From Oscillospiraceae bacterium (lineage in GTDB: Bacteria; Bacillota; Clostridia; Oscillospirales; Oscillospiraceae), in assembly GCA_031288675.1 (NCBI GenBank), contig JAITQY010000033.1, forward strand, positions 1 to 11,116: a stretch of DNA of 11,116 nucleotides, given 5' to 3'. Below, piece by piece: positions 5,198 through 11,116 of the stretch. A program made the position numbers and the translations under genes. The notes below the pieces were generated by a model. It did not search any database, was not told where the DNA came from, and was given only the letters and a program-made list of their open reading frames with translations. The stretch's first letter is position 1. Each line of letters opens with the position of its first letter.

Positions 5198-6568
5198 ATG
5201 AAAAACTATCTTGTTAACACCCCGGAGGGTACGCACGACAGCCTTTGGGATGAGAGCGCGGCTCGGCGCGGATTGGAAAGCTCCTTAGCCGGAATTTTTG
5301 AGCGCGGCGGATACAGGGAGGTTCGTACACCTGTATTGGAGTACTATGAGCTTTATCAAATTGCGAGGAATCCGATTCCGCCGGACAATATGGTCAAGCT
5401 GACCGGACGCGACGGCAAACTTTTGGTGCTTAGACCTGATAACTCTACCCCGATTGCGCGTATCGCGGCTACGCGTATTACTGACTTTCCGTGCCGTCTG
5501 TACTATGCCCAAAGTGTATACAGGCTTGCGGGAAATAGACGCGGTGACAGCTGCGAACTCGGTCAGTGCGGCGTAGAGCTGTTCGGTATAGCGGGGTATG
5601 AGGGCGATGCTGAAATACTCACGCTGGCGGTTCGCGCGCTTCTTGGCGCGGGCGTCTGTGATTTTCATATAGAGCTTGGCGGACTGGCTGCGGCGGAGCT
5701 GAATAAAATAATCGCGCTGCTGGACACGGGAACTGCGGCATATATGCGGCTTGAGCCGTCGCTTACGCAAGAAATAGACTACTATACCGGAATGGTGTTC
5801 CGCGCATACGCGGACGGCGCGGGCAAAGCGGTACTCGCCGGAGGACGCTATGATAAGCTCGTCGGCGATTATGGGCGCGACGTTCCGGCTGTCGGGTTTG
5901 CGGTGTATGTTGATGAGGTTCTGACAATTCGGAAGCCGTCCGGCGGAGACGGCGGCGGACTTCGCATTGCGGTCACTAAGGGGCGTCTGCTTGACGATAC
6001 TCTTGATTTGTTAGCTAAAGCGGGGTACGCAAAGCCCGCCTCTGTCTCCGACAAGGGCGACCGGCGGTTAATACATAAGATTCCGGACAGCAATATCAGC
6101 CTTGTGCTTGCCAAAGCGGAAGACGTGATAACATACTGTGAGCGCGGCGCGTGCCAGCTTGGAGTTGTCGGGCGCGATACGTTATTGGAACGCGGCGGCG
6201 AAGTGTTAGAACTGCGCGACCTAAGTTACGGCGCGTGTAAATTCGCCGTTGCCGCCCTGAACAGCACGGAGCTTAAAGATGTACGTGTCGTTGCGTCCAA
6301 GTATCCTAATGTAGCGCGTAATTTCTTTATGGAGCAGGGCGCGGACGTAGACGTAATCAAAATCGATGGCTCAGTGGAGCTGGCTCCGATACTCGGCGTT
6401 GCGGACGCGATTGTGGATATAGTGCAGACGGGCTCAACGCTCAAAGCTAACGGTTTGCAGGTTATCGCCGATGTATGCGCGGTTTCCGCGCGTTTGATTG
6501 CGAACCCCGCCGCTCTTAGGCTGTGCAAGGACGCCATCAGTGAACTGTTAAGCAAACTTGCGGTATAG
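5198..6568 (+). CDS. hisZG: HisZ-HisG fusion (ATP phosphoribosyltransferase)
   Basis: One 456-residue chain joins a HisZ regulatory part (about 1-245) to a short-form HisG catalytic part (about 255-456), which condenses ATP with PRPP in the first step of histidine synthesis. HisZ marks: NTPEGTHD (7-14), LRPDNSTPIARI (78-89), ELGQCGVELFG (120-130), IDYYTGMVF (193-201), AGGRYDKLVGDYG (214-226) and PAVGFAVYVDEVL (230-242). HisG marks: RIAVTKGRL (256-264), KYPNVARNFF (368-377) and the PRPP loop around DIVQTGSTLKANGL (407-420). Between IELGG (158-162) and YYTG only about 32 residues remain where stand-alone HisZ proteins have roughly 100, so an inner segment is missing. Start: ATG 5198 is required because the conserved PEGT motif follows at once, although there is no ribosome binding site. 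Divergent from floA; terminator at 6588-6618. Confidence 0.93.
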   Translation: MKNYLVNTPEGTHDSLWDESAARRGLESSLAGIFERGGYREVRTPVLEYYELYQIARNPIPPDNMVKLTGRDGKLLVLRPDNSTPIARIAATRITDFPCRLYYAQSVYRLAGNRRGDSCELGQCGVELFGIAGYEGDAEILTLAVRALLGAGVCDFHIELGGLAAAELNKIIALLDTGTAAYMRLEPSLTQEIDYYTGMVFRAYADGAGKAVLAGGRYDKLVGDYGRDVPAVGFAVYVDEVLTIRKPSGGDGGGLRIAVTKGRLLDDTLDLLAKAGYAKPASVSDKGDRRLIHKIPDSNISLVLAKAEDVITYCERGACQLGVVGRDTLLERGGEVLELRDLSYGACKFAVAALNSTELKDVRVVASKYPNVARNFFMEQGADVDVIKIDGSVELAPILGVADAIVDIVQTGSTLKANGLQVIADVCAVSARLIANPAALRLCKDAISELLSKLAV

Positions 6569-6587
6569 GTTAAGGTTATGCAGACAG

Positions 6588-6618
6588 ATAAAGGAAACGG
6601 CGGTTGCGCCGTTTCTTT
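6588..6618 (+). terminator. Intrinsic terminator after hisZG (28-nt repeat copy A)
   Basis: A hairpin of 9 perfect pairs, GAAACGGCG (6594-6602) with CGCCGTTTC (6607-6615) around a GTTG loop, extended by three weaker pairs and followed by TTTCATTTTAATTT. It ends 20-50 nt after the hisZG stop and overlaps the stop codon of the convergent gene at 6618. Bases 6588-6615 recur exactly, inverted, at 8834-8861. Confidence 0.85.
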
Positions 6619-7739
6619 CATTTTAATTTATTAACGTTGGTAAATACGTAACGGTCGGGGTCTAAATCTGAAAGATACTCAAACTCTCTGTCGTCTCTCA
6701 TAAAAATTATTATATCGTCGTCAGTCGCCAGTGAGTATAAGAATTGATAATGTTCAAAAGGCGCGTATGATTTTTCCTCAAAAGTGTTACCGGTAATATT
6801 TAAGATGTAATAGGTGTTACTGCCGCGCACGTAAAACATCTGTACGTCTTTTATATCACTGTCTTTTTGATTTAGCGCCAGTTCAAGACCGCGCCGCTTT
6901 ACAACGGGTTTTATCAAGCCGTCTTCAATTTTCCCGACCACACCGTAAGCCGAATAGTTACGCATATAGATATAGTTGCCGAAAACAGCTATTTCGCTTG
7001 GTCTGGATTCGTTTATGTAATCAGATAGCTCTTTATCTATGTTTAAGGTTTGTTCAACTTCAAAGTCTTTATTATATATATCAACAGCTAATAACCGAAT
7101 ACCGCTTTTATCGAATTTATCAGTTAATGCGTAGATTTTTTCGCCGTTTGTACAACAGGTCAAAATCATCGAGCCAACGGCTCGTTCCGCATTGAACTTT
7201 GACGACGTCTCCCTGTCTACGCTGCCGTCGTTCGGGTCAAAGATTTCTAAGTGTGTAATCCACCACTGAGCCTGACCTTTTTGTGTTTTCAACGCCAATA
7301 CTTTGCCCATATACGGATAAACCGGAACGGCAGGACTTGATTCATTATCGGTATAATAGAGCTGCATACGGTTCGTACTAAGGTCTATCCCGTACAGATT
7401 GTTGTCAAATCCGCCGCTGCCGTTATCTGCGGCGTTATAAAAATACAGAACATTATTCAACAGAGCCGTCTCTTTCACACCGGATACAAAGTTGTTTACT
7501 CTGCCTACTTCTGCGGTTGCCCTGCCGTCGAAATAATCTCTGTAATACACGGCTTGATTGCCTTCAAAGGCTCCGTAAATATAACTGTCGCTAAGAACTT
7601 CTTTGGCGGAAGTTTTGTTTACACGATATCCAGTTATCGATTTTAGATGAAAAATATCCGTCGCCAAGAGTATCACAGCTATTGCCGTGACCGCAATAAC
7701 AGCTATGCCGGTTGTCAGCGTTAACTTTCTTTTTGACAC
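6618..7739 (-). CDS. Membrane-anchored protein of unknown function
   Basis: Not recognised as a known family. The 373-residue chain has a basic start (MSKRKLTLTT), one membrane span (about residues 10-27) and a large, presumably external, remainder. That part is rich in aromatic residues and in short strand-like units such as NNVLYFYNAADN, GEKIYALTDKF, FGNYIYMRNYS and SNTYYILNI, spaced as in a beta-propeller or DUF5050-like fold; this is inference. No lipobox or catalytic motif is visible. The start is GTG at 7739, chosen because AGGGGGG lies 7 nt upstream. It follows the C39-like peptidase gene by 69 nt on the same strand with no promoter seen between, so the two probably form an operon. G+C is visibly lower than in the flanking genes. 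The stop lies inside the convergent hisZG terminator. Confidence 0.8.
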   Translation of the reverse strand: MSKRKLTLTTGIAVIAVTAIAVILLATDIFHLKSITGYRVNKTSAKEVLSDSYIYGAFEGNQAVYYRDYFDGRATAEVGRVNNFVSGVKETALLNNVLYFYNAADNGSGGFDNNLYGIDLSTNRMQLYYTDNESSPAVPVYPYMGKVLALKTQKGQAQWWITHLEIFDPNDGSVDRETSSKFNAERAVGSMILTCCTNGEKIYALTDKFDKSGIRLLAVDIYNKDFEVEQTLNIDKELSDYINESRPSEIAVFGNYIYMRNYSAYGVVGKIEDGLIKPVVKRRGLELALNQKDSDIKDVQMFYVRGSNTYYILNITGNTFEEKSYAPFEHYQFLYSLATDDDIIIFMRDDREFEYLSDLDPDRYVFTNVNKLK

Positions 7740-7767
7740 AACAATACCCCCCTGATTAGAATACGCA

Positions 7768-7792
7768 GGCGGCGCCGTAGTCCAGCGCCGCC
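7768..7792 (-). promoter_or_regulatory. G+C-rich hairpin between peptidase and membrane-protein genes
   Basis: GGCGGCGC (7768-7775) and GCGCCGCC (7785-7792) form a perfect 8-bp stem with a 9-nt loop in the 69-nt gap between the two genes. No T-run follows on the minus strand, so it is not a full intrinsic terminator. It could stabilise the upstream mRNA or lower expression of the second gene. Confidence 0.45.
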
Positions 7793-7808
7793 GTCATTCA
7801 GTTAACTA

Positions 7809-8663
7809 TTACCACATATATCCAAGACCATTATTATGATATGCTATATATAAATCGCTAATGGATTCTGAATACCAGCGATTATTATCATCTCCCATAT
7901 ATCCTGCCCAAGGATCACAAATTCTAAAAACTGATTTGTCGGTATATGAACCATAAACCGTTACATAATGTGACTGTAACCAATAAGGCCATCCCTCATC
8001 CGGATCTTCCCACACGCCTACAATCGGCGGACTGTCATAATCAACAATGCCACCGTATAAATCATTTTTAAGTTTAGTTTGGTTTTTGTCTCCTGCTACC
8101 CTTGCATAATCGTTATAGTTTTGCTGATCATTGATATATGCTACCATATCGTATAGCTCTGTTCCATATGTTGTTGTGTTGCATCCAGCCCTTACTGATG
8201 CTTCTGATGGAGTGCTTCCGTTTATGTATTTCAATGCCATACGAATACACGCAGGTCCGCAGGAGTAGTCTGTCTGCTGAGCATAATACGTGAATGGACT
8301 TAGCTGAATCCACGTTACCGCTCTTGTGGAATTTATTTTATAATTTTCATAAAACGAAAATCCGGCGGTAACCCCATTTTCTCCGGAAATTTTTTTAGCA
8401 ATCTGCTGGGGTGTAAGAGTCTTGACCTGAGGGTTAATAGCTTGCCTTGCATCAGAGGATTTTTTTCCTCCGCTAAATCCCTGCCTCAGCACAGGATTTT
8501 GTTCGTTGAATTGCTGAATCGCCTCATAATCGCTTCCGTCAATTGGCGTAGGAATCGGATCGTTAGGTTCGCTTATTGTCACAGCTGCTCCTGCAAACAT
8601 ATTTGACCCAATTGTAACCAATGCAAAAAACAAAACCGCAAATCTAAAGATGTTTTTCTTCAT
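7809..8663 (-). CDS. Secreted C39-like cysteine peptidase
   Basis: A 284-residue exported protein with a papain-like (Peptidase C39_2 type) domain. Residues 1-27 form a signal peptide: MKKNIFRF, a hydrophobic core, then a likely cleavage near FAGAA. Residues 28-115 are a linker or propeptide region. In the catalytic domain (about 118-284) QQTDYSCGPACIRMAL (129-144) carries the oxyanion Gln and nucleophile C135, SHYVTVYG (231-238) the catalytic H232, and ICDPWAGY (248-255) the Asp at 250. All three catalytic positions are present, so it is probably active, cleaving peptides outside the cell; the substrate is unknown. It lacks the transporter domains of bacteriocin-processing C39 exporters. GGAAGG lies 7-8 nt before the ATG. 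It has its own promoter (8718-8746) and is A+T-rich relative to its neighbours. Confidence 0.85.
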   Translation of the reverse strand: MKKNIFRFAVLFFALVTIGSNMFAGAAVTISEPNDPIPTPIDGSDYEAIQQFNEQNPVLRQGFSGGKKSSDARQAINPQVKTLTPQQIAKKISGENGVTAGFSFYENYKINSTRAVTWIQLSPFTYYAQQTDYSCGPACIRMALKYINGSTPSEASVRAGCNTTTYGTELYDMVAYINDQQNYNDYARVAGDKNQTKLKNDLYGGIVDYDSPPIVGVWEDPDEGWPYWLQSHYVTVYGSYTDKSVFRICDPWAGYMGDDNNRWYSESISDLYIAYHNNGLGYMW

Positions 8664-8717
8664 AAGAATAACCTTCCGTTTAATTTTATTTGGATATAAT
8701 AAATTATTATTTTCTTA

Positions 8718-8746
8718 AAAATACCACTGGCATTTGCCGCTGTCAA
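8718..8746 (-). promoter_or_regulatory. Promoter of the peptidase/membrane-protein operon
   Basis: On the minus strand TTGACA (8746-8741), a 17-nt spacer and TATTTT (8723-8718). The spacer contains the small palindrome GGCAAATGCC. The predicted start is near 8711, giving a leader of about 48 nt before the ATG at 8663. Confidence 0.65.
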
Positions 8747-8827
8747 GAGTTTTTGTAAAAAATGTAACTTCTCACAATTTTATCCAATATTTTTGTGCAT
8801 TTTAACGGACTGTTTTTGAAAATTAAA

Positions 8828-8861
8828 ATAAAGGAAACGGCGCAACCGCCGTTTCCTTTAT
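8828..8861 (-). terminator. Intrinsic terminator after the glycoside hydrolase (28-nt repeat copy B)
   Basis: A perfect 15-bp stem around a 4-nt loop (GTTG on the minus strand), followed on that strand by TTTTAATTTT. It lies 19 nt past the stop of the glycoside hydrolase gene. Its core (8861-8834 on the minus strand) is identical over 28 nt to the plus-strand terminator at 6588-6615. Confidence 0.88.
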
Positions 8862-8879
8862 ATGAACATTCAAAGTTTC

Positions 8880-10655
8880 TTATCTCCCGTACCGCTCTGC
8901 GAAGAAGAAGTAGCAGCTGCTCGCCCACGCGCTCCAGAACAGTCCGCGCTCGCCGAACGCCGTAAGGCTGCGGTCCTCGTGCCCGGTCAGCGCGTTGTGA
9001 ATGTGGAAGTAGCCGTAGTCGCGCAGAATCGCGCAGTAGTTGTTCGCGACTTTAGCCGCGAGGTCATTCCGTCCGCAGGCGTCAAGCGCAATTACCATCA
9101 GGAACTGTGCGGGAGTGATAACGCTGCCCATCGTAAATCCGTGCCGGAAATACGGACTGCTTGGAGCCTCGCTTGCCAATCCGTACGGGGTGTCGCAGCC
9201 GTCTGGTCCGAACAGCCAGTCAATCGACTTGCTGATGATTTCCTGAGGCAGACGTTTGCCGAGTATCAGCGCAGCGTAAAGCGCGACGGTCTTGCTGTCA
9301 CTGCGTTCGCCGGTAATCGGGTTGAACGCGAACCAGCGCTCTCCGTCCCAAAACGTCTCCGGAATCTTCTTTACCAATGCTTCGGACTTGGCTTGCCAGT
9401 AATCGCATTTCGCGCTGTCTGTGCCTATAGCGCGTCCGAATTTCGATAGAGCCTCCATACACAGCGCAAGCATAGCGTTCAAACCGGGGTCGGCGTTCGG
9501 GAATCCGCAGTTGAAACTCGGGCTGTCCTCCCAGCCGGTTTCGATTATGTGCTGGAACTCCATAATGCCGTCGTGGTCGCTGTCGCGGAAATTTACCCAG
9601 TAATTCGTCCACTTTTCAAGGCGTTCCCAAACCGCGCGTTTTTCATCAATCGGAATGCCGCTAAGGTCACGGTTCTCCATAAGCCACAGTAGCGCAAGTC
9701 CGTGTACAGGCGGCTTCAAGCCGTCGGAGGGCTGAGCGCGCGGGGTAAGCGCGTCCACGATACGCCCGTTTTTGTCCATTTGGTCAAAGCTGGAGGTATA
9801 CACATTCCATGCAAGGTTAATGTCGTTGGACAGCCATACCGCCTGCATCGGCTGCTGCCATACGAACGCCGCCTCAAATATACAGTGTATCATTTTTATC
9901 ATCGTGTGCTTATAGTCGGTTTCTCCGTCCGGCTCTACGGTCATCTGCCACGTCTGCCACAATGCTTTCAGGCGGCCCGGCTCGTATTTATCCGGCAGCT
10001 TCGGGCATACGCGTTTGCAGAAGCCGTCAAAGTCCGCAGTAACGTCCGCAAGTCCCTGCTCGTATGTAGGATACTCGGAGGTCGGGCGGTGCTGAGGATC
10101 GACCGTCCACTCCTCCATGCCGAGTAAAAGTTCGCCGTTTGCATCCGGAGCAAGTTCCCAGCTTCCGCGATTGGTAAGCGTCCCTTTAAGCGGCAGAAGA
10201 AGAACCTTAGTCGTACCGAACCCTACAAACTGTGAGCCTATGTCGTCGTTCTGCGCGACTGACGACGGCAGAGAGAAAAACGCCGCCGTACTGCGGTTTG
10301 CCCCGCCCGGAGTGATGCGAAGCGTCAAACCGTCCGTTCCCTTAGCCAGCACAAGCCGACGCTCGGCAGTCGTAAAGCGCACCTCGCCGAAGTTACAGCG
10401 CAGAACGACCTCGTAAGGCGTCGTATCAATGACTGTCGGCCACGATTTACCGTCTTTAATAAGCTCAAACTTTATTTGCCGGAATCCGTTCGGCGCGTTG
10501 AAGTCAGAGCCGTATTGAGTGCGGGTGTTCGCGAGCCACAAATTGCTTTTGCCGTACAGATCCTCGCCGTTGTTATCGTTGGCGAAAGAGAAGTACGAGC
10601 CTCTGCGCCCGAACGGCGCGTCAAGTAAATTAACGAACTTTTTGCTTTCTAACAT
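8880..10655 (-). CDS. Cytoplasmic (alpha/alpha)6 glycoside hydrolase, GH63/trehalase-like
   Basis: A 591-residue protein with an N-terminal beta-rich part (about 1-215) and an (alpha/alpha)6 barrel (about 225-591) resembling the GH63/MGH1-type and trehalase group, which hydrolyse alpha-linked sugars or glycosides. Motifs: a calcium-loop-like DSDHDGIMEF (358-367), ETGWEDSPSF (372-381) where the family has ESG(x)D(x)SP, FRHGFTMGSVITPAQF (503-518), HNALTGHED (553-561) and FWSAWASSCYFFF (573-585). There is no signal peptide, so it should act on an imported or internal substrate. The Asp expected as general acid aligns with E376 (D377 is next), and the Glu expected before the second loop aligns with H551; this alignment is from memory. 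AGGAGG precedes the ATG at 10655. It is monocistronic, with its own promoter and terminator. Confidence 0.82.
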   Translation of the reverse strand: MLESKKFVNLLDAPFGRRGSYFSFANDNNGEDLYGKSNLWLANTRTQYGSDFNAPNGFRQIKFELIKDGKSWPTVIDTTPYEVVLRCNFGEVRFTTAERRLVLAKGTDGLTLRITPGGANRSTAAFFSLPSSVAQNDDIGSQFVGFGTTKVLLLPLKGTLTNRGSWELAPDANGELLLGMEEWTVDPQHRPTSEYPTYEQGLADVTADFDGFCKRVCPKLPDKYEPGRLKALWQTWQMTVEPDGETDYKHTMIKMIHCIFEAAFVWQQPMQAVWLSNDINLAWNVYTSSFDQMDKNGRIVDALTPRAQPSDGLKPPVHGLALLWLMENRDLSGIPIDEKRAVWERLEKWTNYWVNFRDSDHDGIMEFQHIIETGWEDSPSFNCGFPNADPGLNAMLALCMEALSKFGRAIGTDSAKCDYWQAKSEALVKKIPETFWDGERWFAFNPITGERSDSKTVALYAALILGKRLPQEIISKSIDWLFGPDGCDTPYGLASEAPSSPYFRHGFTMGSVITPAQFLMVIALDACGRNDLAAKVANNYCAILRDYGYFHIHNALTGHEDRSLTAFGERGLFWSAWASSCYFFFAERYGR

Positions 10656-10691
10656 ATATGCTTCCTCCTGATAAGCTTTAATTTTGGTGAA

Positions 10692-10720
10692 ATTATACCA
10701 CAGCGGCTCTCTGATTGCAA
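10692..10720 (-). promoter_or_regulatory. Promoter of the glycoside hydrolase gene
   Basis: On the minus strand TTGCAA (10720-10715), a 17-nt spacer and TATAAT (10697-10692) with TG one base before the -10 (extended -10). The predicted start near 10685 leaves a leader of about 30 nt carrying AGGAGG. Confidence 0.75.
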
Positions 10721-11009
10721 GGATTATTTGAGGTTTTTGTACAGCTAAACTTATTTGCGGAAAGACTTTGCCCGCAGGTTAGCGGCGGCAGGCAACAAAC
10801 GGCAGTTGATTTATGAGTATTAGACTTTTTGTTAATTTATATTCAATAAATTGTAAAAACTGTATAAAATTATATTAAAATTTTGTTAAAACTCACAATT
10901 GACATAGGTATATATTTATGTTAATGTAAGAATATAGTTAGATTAACAATTTTTTAGTTAATATTATGTCGAGTGAACAAGACGTGCTGAAGCGCGCAAG
11001 GAGGGAAAG

Positions 11010-11036
11010 ATGCCAAAGTTTTATTTTGCTGCGTAA
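11010..11036 (+). CDS. Possible 8-residue leader peptide
   Basis: ATG at 11010 encodes MPKFYFAA followed by TAA. It is preceded at normal distance by a strong AAGGAGGG, equal to the best ribosome binding sites in the window. It ends 40 nt before the next gene's ATG. A second ATG directly abuts its stop (TAAATG) and opens a 17-codon frame that overlaps the start of the next gene. It may be a regulatory leader ORF; the peptide itself matches nothing I know. Confidence 0.4.
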   Translation: MPKFYFAA

Positions 11037-11076
11037 ATGCAGAAACATCCATTAATTTATTTAGGAGGAAATCTAA

Positions 11077-11116
11077 ATGAAAACATATAAAAGAATATTA
11101 GTTCTGCTGCTGGTTC
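11077..11116 (+). CDS. 5' end of a probable secreted or membrane protein
   Basis: Only 13 codons are inside the window: MKTYKRILVLLLV, with a basic start followed by a hydrophobic run, as in a signal peptide or first membrane span. AGGAGG lies 8 nt upstream of the ATG, a strong ribosome binding site. The gene continues past the right edge, so its product cannot be identified. A short leader ORF precedes it. Confidence 0.7.
   Translation, partial: MKTYKRILVLLLV

Larger units (their letters stand above)
10656..11076. other. A+T-rich divergent intergenic region
   Basis: About 420 nt between the glycoside hydrolase and the rightmost gene. It contains the hydrolase promoter, a G+C-richer patch at 10765-10797 able to form an imperfect bulged stem (TTGCC pairing with GGCAA), a very A+T-rich segment (10800-10970) and a short leader ORF (11010-11036). 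A TTGACA at 10899-10904 is followed 17 nt later by a poor -10 (TAATGT), so a promoter there is only possible. I see no known riboswitch and no further protein gene. Confidence 0.6.

Noticed and set aside
8862..9449. A 195-codon plus-strand frame opposite the 3' end of the glycoside hydrolase gene
   Set aside because: It is antisense to a recognisable enzyme, begins inside the terminator hairpin region and lacks a ribosome binding site; the length reflects the G+C-biased codons opposite.
10899..10927. Promoter for the rightmost gene using TTGACA at 10899
   Set aside because: The hexamer 17 nt downstream (TAATGT) matches the -10 consensus at only 3 of 6 positions, and in DNA this rich in A+T a TTGACA can occur by chance.
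10960..11076. Riboswitch before the rightmost gene
   Set aside because: I compared it by eye with c-di-GMP type and other common Clostridia riboswitch cores and found no matching conserved motif.

Overview
The window reads as chromosomal DNA from a Gram-positive, Clostridia-like Firmicute. The supporting signs are a PadR/DUF1048 gene pair, a FloA-type flotillin, a HisZ-dependent short-form HisG, strong AGGAGG-type ribosome binding sites and near-consensus TTGACA-N17-TATAAT promoters. I cannot name the genus. Most genes look about 50-55% G+C; two genes at 6618-8663 and the last intergenic region are visibly richer in A+T. No rRNA, tRNA, CRISPR array, insertion sequence or phage gene was recognised.

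Layout. (1) 1-815: two inverted repeats, then padR and an overlapping DUF1048 gene whose C-terminal end is out of frame. (2) 837-2178: a promoter, a ROK-family sugar kinase and, overlapping it by 4 nt, the tRNA adenosine deaminase tadA. (3) 2179-2510: a non-coding stretch with a bidirectional terminator, an isolated consensus promoter and several short repeats. (4) 2511-4991, minus strand: floA, then an ABC ATPase, then an ABC-2 type permease, tightly packed as one operon. (5) 4992-5197: back-to-back promoters whose -35 boxes lie in an 11-bp inverted repeat. (6) 5198-6568, plus strand: a single gene fusing a shortened HisZ to HisG, apparently read from a leaderless mRNA. (7) 6618-8663, minus strand: a secreted C39-like cysteine peptidase followed by a membrane-anchored protein of unknown function. 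This pair is bounded by two inverted copies of one 28-nt terminator sequence. (8) 8880-10655, minus strand: a cytoplasmic (alpha/alpha)6-type glycoside hydrolase with unusual residues at the expected catalytic sites. (9) 10656-11116: an A+T-rich divergent intergenic region, a short leader ORF, and the first 13 codons of a probable secreted protein.

How the parts fit. hisZG supplies the first step of histidine synthesis. tadA makes inosine-34 in tRNA-Arg and is essential in most bacteria. The floA-ABC operon suggests a membrane transporter organised by, or acting with, a flotillin scaffold. The ROK kinase and the glycoside hydrolase are both carbohydrate enzymes but are far apart and separately promoted. 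The peptidase/membrane-protein pair is the most plausible accessory module. No clearly new large system is evident. The better leads are the compact HisZ-HisG fusion with its leaderless start, the floA-linked transporter with a degenerate ATPase, and the repeat-bounded peptidase pair.
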